A stretch of 64,000 nucleotides of DNA from an uncultured Saprospiraceae bacterium. GTDB lineage: Bacteria > Bacteroidota > Bacteroidia > Chitinophagales > Saprospiraceae. Positions 1-8,603 of this stretch are shown one piece after another. Every line of letters begins with the position of its first letter. Position 1 is the first letter of the stretch. The notes under the pieces are model-generated. The model did not search any database and had not been told where the DNA came from. It saw only the letters and a program-made list of their open reading frames with translations. The stretch is taken from positions 1 to 64,000 of the forward strand of contig CALLAW010000040.1 in NCBI GenBank assembly GCA_938001865.1, read 5' to 3'. Both the position numbers and the translations under genes were made by a program.

Positions 1-59
1 ACTGGAGTGCAAAAATAGAAGTATTTTCTTAAATGTAAACTCCTTTGACAAATATTTTC

Positions 60-1388
60 CTAAATATTACTATACACCTTATACGTCCATGGTTCGAGTA
101 ATATTTTGGTTCCTTGATAGAGATCTACTACCCTGAGATTAAATACATCCATCAGTCGCTTGACTTCTATCTCTGATTGGAAAGTTGCTGGAGTGTTGGA
201 GAGATTGAAGATACAGTAAGCTACTTGACCGTTTTTCTCTCGCTTATATGAGAGTATCTGATCGTCTACTTGCATCCACTCTACTTCCCCGCCAAAGTCA
301 CCGTTCCAGAGTGCTTGATTCATGTGTTTCGTCTTGAAGATGATCTGATACCAATCTTCCATGAGGTACTTATCAAATCCTATTGGGGTGCCTTTGTCCA
401 GTCCTATTTTTCTTGTCACTGGTTCTTCTTGTCCACCATACATCATAGGGATGTCTCCAAGAGTGTAGGAGAGTGCTGCTAAGGCATTGTGAGCTGGCCC
501 CATCGTTTTATTAGTTGGCCCTTTAGAGTTGTTGACATCACTCTTAGATGTATATTGGATTTGAAATCCTTTGTTCTTTCCTCTCCTGTTTTGACTCTGC
601 CAATTGACGATATCTTTTGGTCTTTTTTTCCGTGTAGCGATGTCTAAGAGTAGTGAGTAGAGTTCATCTCCAGTATCTGCATGGAAGTAATTTTTTTCTT
701 TGAGGCTCTGTACTTGGCTTCCAGCTAGCATGAGTATATCTTGCTTCGTATTGATAAGTGCTGTGTGGACTTCTGACCAAAATGACTCGGAGATTTGATC
801 CGCGTCAGTGATATAGTATCCATCTATATCTTGACTATTTGTCCAGTATTTCATTGCATCCATGACCTCTTTTCTCTTCTGTTGATTGTCTAAGTCTAGG
901 AATTGTAAGTCAGCGAATGACATCACGATCTTCATCCGAGCTTTGTGGATTGCTCTGACTAGCAATCTGAAGTCTGCGATTGTTCCCAACTCTGGGTTGA
1001 CATTGATGAGATTAGAGTTATTGTAGATTGGCAGGAAGATGAGTACATCCACCCCCATGTTTTTCAGTCTAGGAAGGTGCTCTATGAATGCTGCGAATGT
1101 ACCCTCTGGAGTGTAATTACTTAGGTTTACTTCGTAGAGGTTAGCATTTTTAGCATAAGCGGGATAGTGGCCCAGTAGTGTTGGTATCTCTGGAGCTGTA
1201 GGTTCTTCATTAATCGTGACTTTCCCTCGTTTGGATTGAGACTTCTCTTCGGGTGCCTTACTGACACTGGTTGCTATTTTACCTTGAGTGTTATGAGCAT
1301 GATCTGACTGGCATGCATGCAAGGCTAGGATAAGTGTGAGGATGAGTAAGATAGACTTGGAGGGTTGAGTGATAGACAACATTGACAT
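60..1388 (-). CDS. Lipoprotein with a degenerate GH13 (alpha-amylase-like) domain
   Basis: 442 residues. A lipoprotein signal peptide ends in LHAC with the acylated Cys at residue 26, so the protein should be membrane-anchored. After a Ser/Lys/Glu-rich linker (about 27-75), residues 80-320 follow the GH13 barrel: YEVNLSNYTPEGTF, then a PRLKNMGVDVLIFLPI strand, NPELGT, and late in the fold GDIPMMYGGQE (about 311-320). The catalytic positions are lost. The region that should read GFRxD is GYYIT (190-194, Thr for the nucleophile). The acid/base strand is MLAGS (220-224, Gly for Glu). Region IV is SKSD (Ser for His, Asp kept). Region I lacks DxxxNH and the segment after it is much shorter than in active enzymes. 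I infer a non-hydrolytic, perhaps glycan-binding, pseudoenzyme. The family is fairly secure; the role is unknown. A second Met at residue 3 is an alternative start. Confidence 0.75.
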   Translation of the reverse strand: MSMLSITQPSKSILLILTLILALHACQSDHAHNTQGKIATSVSKAPEEKSQSKRGKVTINEEPTAPEIPTLLGHYPAYAKNANLYEVNLSNYTPEGTFAAFIEHLPRLKNMGVDVLIFLPIYNNSNLINVNPELGTIADFRLLVRAIHKARMKIVMSFADLQFLDLDNQQKRKEVMDAMKYWTNSQDIDGYYITDADQISESFWSEVHTALINTKQDILMLAGSQVQSLKEKNYFHADTGDELYSLLLDIATRKKRPKDIVNWQSQNRRGKNKGFQIQYTSKSDVNNSKGPTNKTMGPAHNALAALSYTLGDIPMMYGGQEEPVTRKIGLDKGTPIGFDKYLMEDWYQIIFKTKHMNQALWNGDFGGEVEWMQVDDQILSYKREKNGQVAYCIFNLSNTPATFQSEIEVKRLMDVFNLRVVDLYQGTKILLEPWTYKVYSNI

Positions 1389-1440
1389 AGAGATTTTTGA
1401 AGATATTGCGGTGTATGATAGATGAGTTGATCATCCTCTG

Positions 1441-1462
1441 TATCCTATGAGCTCATAGGATA
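1441..1462. promoter_or_regulatory. Perfect 22-nt palindrome between two leftward genes
   Basis: Each 11-nt half (TATCCTATGAG) is the exact reverse complement of the other. It lies 36 nt past the stop of the 1499-3139 gene and 52 nt before the start of the pseudo-amylase gene. There is no T-run on either side, so it does not look like an intrinsic terminator. A dimeric-regulator operator for the downstream lipoprotein gene is the simplest reading, but this is an inference. Confidence 0.45.
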
Positions 1463-1498
1463 GGCATGGGTGTGAGAGGAGATACGTACCCGATGCGA

Positions 1499-3139
1499 TT
1501 AGATATGTTCGCTAACAGATTTTCTTGAGTTGAAAAGTGATTTTACAGTTTTTCGCAAAGATTGGGAAAATTTCTTCAATCCGATAGAATTGAGATGGTT
1601 GAGGTAGTTCTCTACTGTCTCGATAGACTTAGTGCCGAAGTGCTGATCGAGATAGGTCTCTACCCACTTAGTATAGAATGCTTGTACGAAGTCACTGTCT
1701 TCTTCGACGAGATCTCTATCGTACTGTTGCATGTAGTCCATATTTTGATTTTCTTCGAGGCAGTCGATGAGCAAGTCTGTCAGATCTAGACCATGATAGA
1801 TGTAGAGCTGATCGGAGATCGGATAATCTTTTATTGCTTTTTTGAGTTTTGAGCTATGTTTATATGTTACTTCGGGATCGAGTCTTTGCATCCGCTTGAC
1901 CAGCTCAAAGACCTTAGGCTGATGTGTCGTCCAGATGAGGTAATGCTTGATTGCTTTCTTATCATCTTTACTATTGAGATATCTCTCTGCTTGGAGTAAG
2001 GCGATCTCTTTGTGGAGGTCTTCATTATCCCTGAGGAGTTCGAGGTTGACATCTACGGCATCGAAGAATTTTTCGTTGAGTAGCATATTGATACTTGGTA
2101 CTATCTCAGTGCTTTCCCATTGGCTGTGTACTCTTTTTAGAGATTCGGGATATCGTGAGCCGACTAAGAGTGCTGTACAGAGTATTTGTGGTTTGAGATA
2201 GCGATCTACTCTTTTGGATTTCTGCTTGAGATCATCGACGATGAGAGTGACTTGATCAGGCGTGGTAAGTGTATGATTAGAGATGATCTCGTACAGTGAC
2301 AGATTGAGTTGCTCTTGTCCTGGGAGGTAGTAAGAGAGCTCGGCGATATTGATGATCTGACTGAGGAGTTTTTCCGAAAACTCTGGTGCCAAGTTTTGCT
2401 TACATGTCCTTCTTAAGAGATCTACCAGATTAGAGTTTAACGAGTCTATGCGCTTATTGGTAATGTCGTATGCATTGCGGATATAGGCGATCTTCTTGAG
2501 TGATGCGACTAATATCTTGGAGAGTTCTTGATACTTTCCGAGTGAGTAGAGGTCTTCTGCTTGAGCATTGAAATTGTCCAAGATTGCTAGAGCAGTTTGT
2601 AAGTCTTTTTGAGCTAGTTTGGGAGATTTTTCAGATTTTGGTTTGATCACTTTAGAGAGCAACTCGTGGTACTTCTCATCATGACTCCCATACTTAGAGA
2701 TGAAGTTAGCTTGCAGTCGAGCTGAAAAGTGTGGATCTTTTTTGCTGTAACTCTGGATAAATAAGATGAGCTGCTGATGTGGGATCTCTCTGAGTAGACT
2801 TGCTACTGGGCTATTGACAGCCTTAGTCCGTCGAGGAGTAGCCTGCTTGGCTTTCTCTTCTAGGATGGTGAGATGCTTGCGGAGCATGATTCCAGCATAG
2901 ACATATTCTCCTTTGGATTTCCCTTTTGGTAAAGGTGGATCGGATTCAAATGAGAGTTCTCCTTTTTTGAGTTTGATGGTAATCTGACGATCTGGAATAC
3001 TCACAGTATACGTTGATCGAGATTTTTTGATTGGAGGTATTCCTGTTGAGGCGTCGACGAGTTCCTCTCCGTTAAGAAAGTCAAATTCGTCGAAGATACT
3101 TTCGATGAAATGCAGTTTTTGTAGGAGTACGCTAGTCAC
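1499..3139 (-). CDS. Helical repeat protein, possibly with a degenerate SWIM-like N-terminus
   Basis: 546 residues, cytoplasmic (no signal peptide or membrane segment). I do not recognise it with certainty. Residues about 40-95 are beta-rich (TYTVSIPDRQITIKLKKGELSF, then EYVYAGIML). This resembles the lead-in and tail of a SWIM zinc finger, but the CxC...CxH ligands are absent. The protein has only three Cys, all far downstream. From about 110 onward it is almost wholly helical and TPR-like (LLREIPHQQLILFIQSYSKKDPHF, later RYLNSKDDKKAIKHYLIW), the kind of tail often seen behind SWIM domains. The start at 3139 is 34 nt from the divergent DUF4296 lipoprotein start. A scaffold or interaction role is possible; no function is assigned. 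Confidence 0.6.
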   Translation of the reverse strand: MTSVLLQKLHFIESIFDEFDFLNGEELVDASTGIPPIKKSRSTYTVSIPDRQITIKLKKGELSFESDPPLPKGKSKGEYVYAGIMLRKHLTILEEKAKQATPRRTKAVNSPVASLLREIPHQQLILFIQSYSKKDPHFSARLQANFISKYGSHDEKYHELLSKVIKPKSEKSPKLAQKDLQTALAILDNFNAQAEDLYSLGKYQELSKILVASLKKIAYIRNAYDITNKRIDSLNSNLVDLLRRTCKQNLAPEFSEKLLSQIINIAELSYYLPGQEQLNLSLYEIISNHTLTTPDQVTLIVDDLKQKSKRVDRYLKPQILCTALLVGSRYPESLKRVHSQWESTEIVPSINMLLNEKFFDAVDVNLELLRDNEDLHKEIALLQAERYLNSKDDKKAIKHYLIWTTHQPKVFELVKRMQRLDPEVTYKHSSKLKKAIKDYPISDQLYIYHGLDLTDLLIDCLEENQNMDYMQQYDRDLVEEDSDFVQAFYTKWVETYLDQHFGTKSIETVENYLNHLNSIGLKKFSQSLRKTVKSLFNSRKSVSEHI

Positions 3140-3173
3140 AACTCATAAATATAGCCTTATCTTTACGACTTCT

Positions 3174-3539
3174 ATGGATAATCGACTACATATTTTGAAT
3201 TTAGGTGTGATCTTGATCTCTCTGCTCATGGTTCAGTGTCAGAGTAGTGAGCAACCCATACAGGCTTATACGCATGATCAGGTCTATGTAGACATGATGG
3301 TCGACTTGACGATAGCCAATAAGATACAGAGTAAGGTATTGTACTCCCAGAGAGATCTTACTATGGATACCATATTAGATCAGGTCGAACAGATACACGG
3401 TAGATCAATCCAAGACTTCAATACTTATCTCCTTCAAGTGAAGTCTAATGACAAAGCTTATACTGAGTTCCTCGACTCTGTCAAGGTTGCCAAAGAGAGA
3501 CTTAGAGCTCAGCTGATGAGTGATCAAGATGAGGAATAG
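3174..3539 (+). CDS. DUF4296-type small lipoprotein
   Basis: 121 residues from the Met at 3174. The open frame runs further upstream, but that part lies antisense to the neighbouring gene, and the signal peptide begins only at MDNRLHILNL. The lipobox LLMVQC puts the lipid Cys at residue 22. The mature part (YVDMMVDLTIANKI, then a helical region ending in KVAKERLRAQL) has the pattern of DUF4296 proteins, which are small helical Bacteroidota lipoproteins of unknown role. The last 38 nt overlap the end of the convergent antiporter gene. Family assignment is by pattern and moderately confident. Confidence 0.7.
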   Translation: MDNRLHILNLGVILISLLMVQCQSSEQPIQAYTHDQVYVDMMVDLTIANKIQSKVLYSQRDLTMDTILDQVEQIHGRSIQDFNTYLLQVKSNDKAYTEFLDSVKVAKERLRAQLMSDQDEE

Positions 3540-5529
3540 CCTTGCCGAAGTAACTAATCCATGCGTAGAGTACACCTAGGCATGCGGCCAGACATATCCC
3601 AGAGACTATCCATCCACCACCGAGCACGATAGAGAGTGTAATCCCGATGAGACTGACAAGTCCCACGGTGAGGGCATAAGGGAGTTGTGTCTTGACATGG
3701 TCTAGATGATTGCAGTCCGTTGCAAGACTACTCAGTATCGTCGTATCTGAGATCGGAGAACAATGATCACCAAGCACAGAAGCAGCAAGGACAGTAGCGA
3801 TGATACACAGTAATATCTCATGACTCAGTGCAGGGTCCAATCCAGCACTCTGACACACTGCATAGGCAGTAGGGATAGCGATCGGGTAGAGGATAGCCAT
3901 CGTACTCCAGCTGCTCCCAGTCGCGAATGCTATGAAGGCAGCTAAGATGAAGATGAGACCAGGTAAGAGGTAAGGATTGATCCTATCGCTGAACAGATTG
4001 CTCAAGTAATCAGACGTGTGTAATGCCTCAGTGACACCAGCCAATGACCACGCCAAGACCAATACAAGTATCGCTGGTAGCATCGTCTTGAATCCTATGA
4101 TCAACCAATGGACTGAATCAAGCAGAGGAAGTGTACGACTCACTACAGTAATGACCAGTGCCAACGCAAGCCCAGAAAAAGATGCCCATATAAGCGCTGC
4201 ATAAGAGTCTGACATACCGATCAAAGTACCTAGCTTACTGAAGGCATTATTCCCATCCAGAGATTGCCAGATTGCCGACCAATTACCTTCAACCTCGTAA
4301 ACAGATCCCGCAGATTCAAATCCTGTAACTAACAGACCCACAATAGTGACGGAGATCACAGTAAAGATGGGGAGTGCTGCATACCACCAGATTGGTTGTG
4401 CTCCCGTTACTGGCGAGAGATCTTCCATATTTGGTTCGTCTTCGCTCTGAGTGGCTGCTGGTGAGACTTGACCTGTAGTCACTGCTCTGACCTCAGCCTG
4501 ATGCATCGGTCCGTAATCCTTGTCCTGAGAGATAATGAAATAGATAAATACTAATGTCAATATCGGATAGTATGAGTACTTCAGTGAAGCAAAGAATAGT
4601 GCATATGGAGTCTGAGTCTCAGCCAATCCCAACAGCGCCATACTATCACCAATATATCCAAGCTCTGCGCCGATCCAAGTAGTGATAAATGCTATTGCGG
4701 CAACAGGTGCTGCAGTGCTATCGACGATATAAGCGAGCTTCTCCCTACTGATTCTAAATTTGTCAGTCACGCTTCGCATCGTATTGCCCACGATTAGCGT
4801 ATTAGCATAGTCATCAAAGAAGATCAAGATGCCAAGGAGCCAAGTTGTTTTTTGTGTGGACTTACGAGTCTTTGCAAATCTTCCAAGCTTGTTGACCACT
4901 CCGAGCATACCTCCATTCTTGGAGATCAAGGCGACCATAGCACCTATCATCAATGAGAAGATAATCACCGAGAGGTGGCTCGTATCAGAGAGTGCATTGA
5001 TGATATAGGTGTCTACCGCAGTCATCAACGATGATACCCAACTCTTGATGCTCAGGAAGTTGCCGCCTTGGATGAGCATCACTCCTGACCAGATTCCGAT
5101 GAAGAGGGAGACCAATACTTCTTTGATCAGTAAGGCGATGACTATAGTCAAGAGAGGAGGGATCAGAGAGGTCCAGAGGGGGATAGACTTGAGCTGATGA
5201 GATCTGGGATGCAGATGGATGAGTGACAGACTACGTCCAGCTTTGACGAAGTTGAGGCCATCTTGATTGATGGGCACGTTACCTTTACCTTGAGTGACGG
5301 TGATTGGAGTCGACTTGCCATTCACGGAGATCTCTAAGATGCCACTGAGTTTTGAGTCTAATTCAATCGTCCATTTGTCGTCTTCTAGACTCAGATATTG
5401 AGTTACTTTTATTTTTTTGTAATCTATTTGAGTAGTTTCTGCGTTACCTTTGTCTAAGGCTAATGTGTCTATTTGTGCCGAGAGGAGTTGGCCAACAGAT
5501 AGGATTAAGATTAGTAACACCTTATTCAT
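3502..5529 (-). CDS. NhaC-family Na+/H+ antiporter with N-terminal extracytoplasmic domain
   Basis: 675 residues. A signal peptide (1-19, ending LLSAQ) leads into about 90 polar, beta-rich residues (WTIELDSKLSGILEISVNG and onward) that should lie outside the inner membrane. The membrane domain starts near residue 115 (IPLWTSLIPPLLTIVIALL). It carries ten or more hydrophobic helices typical of NhaC, with GDHCSPISDTTILSS late in the protein and LIFFDDYANTLIVGN in the middle, both characteristic of the family. A hydrophilic loop near 375-415 is rich in Glu, Ser and Pro. Bacillus NhaC is about 460 residues, so this form is extended. It probably exchanges Na+ for H+; related carriers move malate/lactate, so the substrate is not certain. 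Its start codon lies 1-19 nt from the divergent FG-GAP gene. Confidence 0.85.
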   Translation of the reverse strand: MNKVLLILILSVGQLLSAQIDTLALDKGNAETTQIDYKKIKVTQYLSLEDDKWTIELDSKLSGILEISVNGKSTPITVTQGKGNVPINQDGLNFVKAGRSLSLIHLHPRSHQLKSIPLWTSLIPPLLTIVIALLIKEVLVSLFIGIWSGVMLIQGGNFLSIKSWVSSLMTAVDTYIINALSDTSHLSVIIFSLMIGAMVALISKNGGMLGVVNKLGRFAKTRKSTQKTTWLLGILIFFDDYANTLIVGNTMRSVTDKFRISREKLAYIVDSTAAPVAAIAFITTWIGAELGYIGDSMALLGLAETQTPYALFFASLKYSYYPILTLVFIYFIISQDKDYGPMHQAEVRAVTTGQVSPAATQSEDEPNMEDLSPVTGAQPIWWYAALPIFTVISVTIVGLLVTGFESAGSVYEVEGNWSAIWQSLDGNNAFSKLGTLIGMSDSYAALIWASFSGLALALVITVVSRTLPLLDSVHWLIIGFKTMLPAILVLVLAWSLAGVTEALHTSDYLSNLFSDRINPYLLPGLIFILAAFIAFATGSSWSTMAILYPIAIPTAYAVCQSAGLDPALSHEILLCIIATVLAASVLGDHCSPISDTTILSSLATDCNHLDHVKTQLPYALTVGLVSLIGITLSIVLGGGWIVSGICLAACLGVLYAWISYFGKAIPHLDHSSAEL

Positions 5530-5548
5530 AATGCGTAGGAGATTATTT

Positions 5549-7852
5549 ATGAAACAATGTAAAACATATTTATATCAGACTCTAATTTTATTCGTGATAC
5601 TTTGTACGAGTCTGTATCCTTATCGGGGTCAGAGTCAGACCACTGGTCTAGCAGATATTCCATTTACAGTCAATGGTCAGGTGATTGCCGATCCCTTCAC
5701 AGGTGGTACTCTAGCTGCACAGTACAATGAGATAGACCTCAATCTCGATGGTGTGATGGATCTTGTGCTCTATGATCGCAGAGGGCTGGTCTTGACAACA
5801 TATCTGTTTGACACTGAGAGTGGAGACTATGAGTATAGACCTGAGTATAGAGAGATATTCCCAGAGTTGAGAAACATTCTATACGTCAGAGATTACAATA
5901 TGGATGGGGTAGCTGACTTGTATACCGGTGACTTATTCAACAATTCCAATTACATGTCAGTCTACAAAGGCTCGATCGTCGATGGACAATATCAATGGGA
6001 AATCATCCAGCACGATGTCGAGATATTTCCCAATCTCTATTATGAGCAGAATGGCCAATTCAGAGAGGTGTATAGCTCGTTCGTAGACAAATCGGAGATT
6101 GCAGATATCGATGGTGATGGTGATCTCGATATCTTAGCATTTGATGATAGTGGAATCTCAGTGAGATACTATCAAAATATGACAATAGAAGAAGGGAGAG
6201 ATTACGATGATCATTACTATAGATTGACAGACGAATGCTTTGGTAAGTTCATAGAGAGTGCTACTAGCTCTGCCATCTTACTGAGTGATACTCCAGAGGA
6301 TTGCTATACCACACAGCTCACCGATAGTGAAGTAGACTTCCGTCATGCCGGGTCTACGGTCACCGCATTTGATGAGGATGGAGATGGTGATATGGAACTG
6401 TTGATTGGCGATCTGCTCTCTAGATCTCTCGTAAGGTTATACAATGATGGTAGTCCTACAGCTGCTTGGATGACTAAGGTAGATGATACATTCCCATCCT
6501 ATGATCAGCCCACAGATATGCCAGTATGGTTGTCGGCCTTTGTCATAGATGTAGATCATAATGGTACACAGGATCTGATCGTTGCTCCCAATGACTTGAG
6601 CAGAGCTGAGAATATTAGCAACACTTGGTTATATCTCAACTCTAGTACAGAGAGATTTGACCTGACATTGGCACAAGAGGATTTCCTCAAGGATGCGACC
6701 TTGGACTTTGGTAATTATAGCTCACCCAAGTTTGCAGATGTCAATGCTGATGGATTGTTGGATATCGTGTGTGGATCGAGAGGTGGATATAACAATAACA
6801 ATAATGATCAAGCGAGCTTACTCTACTTTCAAAATATCGGTACATCGGAGTTTCCAGCGTATGAGCTCGTAGACTCAGACTTTGGCAAGCTCAATCAGTT
6901 TTCGATTTCATCGATTGAATATCATCCAGCATTTGGGGACTTGGATAGTGACGGCGATATTGATCTCCTAGTCGGAGAGGGCAGTGGTAGCCTTTACTAC
7001 TTGGAGAACACTGCTGGTCCTGATAATCCGATGCAATTGAGCAATGCTGTGGGTCAGTATATGGAGATCAGTCCAAGTAATTCGGGTGTCAGACCGGCTA
7101 TCTTTGATATTGACAATGATGGACTCAATGATATCATCGTCGGTGATAGAAAAACTAATACCAATATCTTCACAGGACAGATAGGTTCACTGAATTACTA
7201 TCACAATATTGGAAGTGTAGGCAATCCACTGTTCGATGATGATGTGCATGCTGGCGAGAATACACCTACACTCGGCAATGTCAACGGGCAGACCTCAGGT
7301 GAGTCCAGCGCTAGTGCAGCACCAGCATTCTACACGACCGATGAAGGCACTCTACTATTCGTAGGTACGAGAGGTGGCAATATCCAGGTCTATGGAGGTA
7401 ATATCAATAACCCCTACCAGTCATATGACACCCTCAACCTCAACTTGGGCAATATCTATGAAGGTAAAAACAGTGTCGTCGATGTGGCTGATATTGACTC
7501 CGATGGCTATCTGGAGATGGTAATCGGTAATGAAAGAGGTGGATTGGCGATCTATAATACGACAATAGACGCGGCATCGGGAGAGATCTTCAGTAGTCTA
7601 GATCCTATAGTTCGCAAACCAGAACTCACAATATTCCCTAACCCTACCAAGTCATACATCGCTGTCGAATCATCAGATGTGATCAAGCATGTGACACTCA
7701 TCAGTCAACTTGGACAGATACTGAGTACCACTGACGTAAATGCAAAACAAGCCAGACTGCAAGTCCCTCGATCTAGTCATGGTCCTATCTGTGCTAGAGT
7801 ACACCTAGACTCGGGTACTGTACTGACCAAAGTCATTATAGTCATAGACTAA
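5549..7852 (+). CDS. FG-GAP/VCBS repeat protein with T9SS sorting domain
   Basis: 767 residues from the Met at 5549, which gives a clean signal peptide (MKQCKTYLYQ to QSQ). A Met at 5531 (MRRRLF) is an alternative, and a TAGGAG lies 8 nt before 5549. About nine beta-propeller/VCBS repeats carry Ca2+-binding DxDxDG-type loops, such as DLNLDGVMDLVLYD, DIDGDGDLDILAF, DVNADGLLDIVCG, DLDSDGDIDLLVG and DIDNDGLNDIIVG. The last 80 residues are a type A sorting domain (LTIFPNPTKSYIAV to the Val/Ile-rich end), so the protein should cross the outer membrane by T9SS and be surface-attached or released. The ligand is unknown. The first 3' neighbour on this strand is pnuC, 184 nt away. Confidence 0.85.
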   Translation: MKQCKTYLYQTLILFVILCTSLYPYRGQSQTTGLADIPFTVNGQVIADPFTGGTLAAQYNEIDLNLDGVMDLVLYDRRGLVLTTYLFDTESGDYEYRPEYREIFPELRNILYVRDYNMDGVADLYTGDLFNNSNYMSVYKGSIVDGQYQWEIIQHDVEIFPNLYYEQNGQFREVYSSFVDKSEIADIDGDGDLDILAFDDSGISVRYYQNMTIEEGRDYDDHYYRLTDECFGKFIESATSSAILLSDTPEDCYTTQLTDSEVDFRHAGSTVTAFDEDGDGDMELLIGDLLSRSLVRLYNDGSPTAAWMTKVDDTFPSYDQPTDMPVWLSAFVIDVDHNGTQDLIVAPNDLSRAENISNTWLYLNSSTERFDLTLAQEDFLKDATLDFGNYSSPKFADVNADGLLDIVCGSRGGYNNNNNDQASLLYFQNIGTSEFPAYELVDSDFGKLNQFSISSIEYHPAFGDLDSDGDIDLLVGEGSGSLYYLENTAGPDNPMQLSNAVGQYMEISPSNSGVRPAIFDIDNDGLNDIIVGDRKTNTNIFTGQIGSLNYYHNIGSVGNPLFDDDVHAGENTPTLGNVNGQTSGESSASAAPAFYTTDEGTLLFVGTRGGNIQVYGGNINNPYQSYDTLNLNLGNIYEGKNSVVDVADIDSDGYLEMVIGNERGGLAIYNTTIDAASGEIFSSLDPIVRKPELTIFPNPTKSYIAVESSDVIKHVTLISQLGQILSTTDVNAKQARLQVPRSSHGPICARVHLDSGTVLTKVIIVID

Positions 7853-8036
7853 GAGAGCAGCAATCAATTCATTACGTTACTGAAGGCTGCCATGGTGTTG
7901 TCCTTTCTCGTCATTGTAAAGTACCATCGGGTCGGCATCTTTGCTTAGAGATGCAGTATGGCATCACTCTGATCAATGCGGCCATGCGATGAGATATTTC
8001 TTATTACCTTGTGCCAGTATCTAATAGAGAGAGAGC

Positions 8037-8603
8037 ATGAGTTTGCTAGAGATTTTTTCAGTTGTATTTTCTTTGATTTTTTTGATACTTCTCATCAGAC
8101 AGAATATCTGGTGTTGGGTATTTGGTATCGTCTCATCGATCTTGAGTGCCATCCTGTTCTATACGATTCATCTCTATAGTGAGTGTGTCCTCTATAGCTT
8201 CTATGCCATCTTTGGGGTATACGGTTGGATGGTCTGGGCCAAAAATGACAATACCTCATCAGACAATATCATTACACCAATCAAGGGGAGGCGATTACTC
8301 TTCTTTATTGCATTGGGCTTACCAATGTCACTCGGAGTTGGGTATCTCTCTAAGACATTTCTCAAGGATGCTGCGATCCCGTATATAGATGCTGCTACGA
8401 GTGTATTCGGTCTGATAGCGACCTACTTAGAAGCACATCGTTATCTGTCTGCATGGATATTTTGGATTATATTGAATTTTGCTACAGCAGTCATTTACTT
8501 TCAGAGAGGTTTGATGATATATGGTCCACTGATGTTGGTCTATTTTGTGTTTTCGGTAGTAGGCTATAGACAATGGAGGCAGCAAGTCTTAGTCATTGAG
8601 TGA
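8037..8603 (+). CDS. pnuC: PnuC-family nucleoside/vitamin transporter
   Basis: 188 residues with about six or seven membrane helices. The first half matches Pnu[43 protein letters not shown], and later [23 protein letters not shown]. PnuC imports nicotinamide riboside by facilitated diffusion, trapped by phosphorylation. Close relatives carry thiamine (PnuT) or riboflavin (PnuX), and the sequence alone does not settle which. No kinase gene (nadR-like) is adjacent, and I found no TPP-riboswitch consensus in the 184-nt upstream gap. The last 15 nt overlap the convergent hscA gene. Another open frame covering 7976-8179 is a shadow. Confidence 0.85.
   Translation: MSLLEIFSVVFSLIFLILLIRQNIWCWVFGIVSSILSAILFYTIHLYSECVLYSFYAIFGVYGWMVWAKNDNTSSDNIITPIKGRRLLFFIALGLPMSLGVGYLSKTFLKDAAIPYIDAATSVFGLIATYLEAHRYLSAWIFWIILNFATAVIYFQRGLMIYGPLMLVYFVFSVVGYRQWRQQVLVIE

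Noticed and set aside
1441-1462. Palindrome as an intrinsic terminator of the 1499-3139 gene
   Set aside because: There is no T-run on the minus strand after the stem.
5549-7852. Long Asp/Gly repeats as a CRISPR-like or tandem DNA repeat
   Set aside because: The repetition is at the protein level (Ca2+-binding loops); the DNA copies diverge and have no regular spacer pattern.
7853-8036. Possible TPP or NAD riboswitch before pnuC
   Set aside because: CTGATCAATGCGG at about 7970 looked like part of a TPP element, but the paired CTGAGA and the P2/P4 arms are not there, and no other known aptamer core is visible.
7976-8179. 67-residue frame overlapping the start of pnuC
   Set aside because: It runs in another frame through the PnuC coding region and has no protein-like composition.
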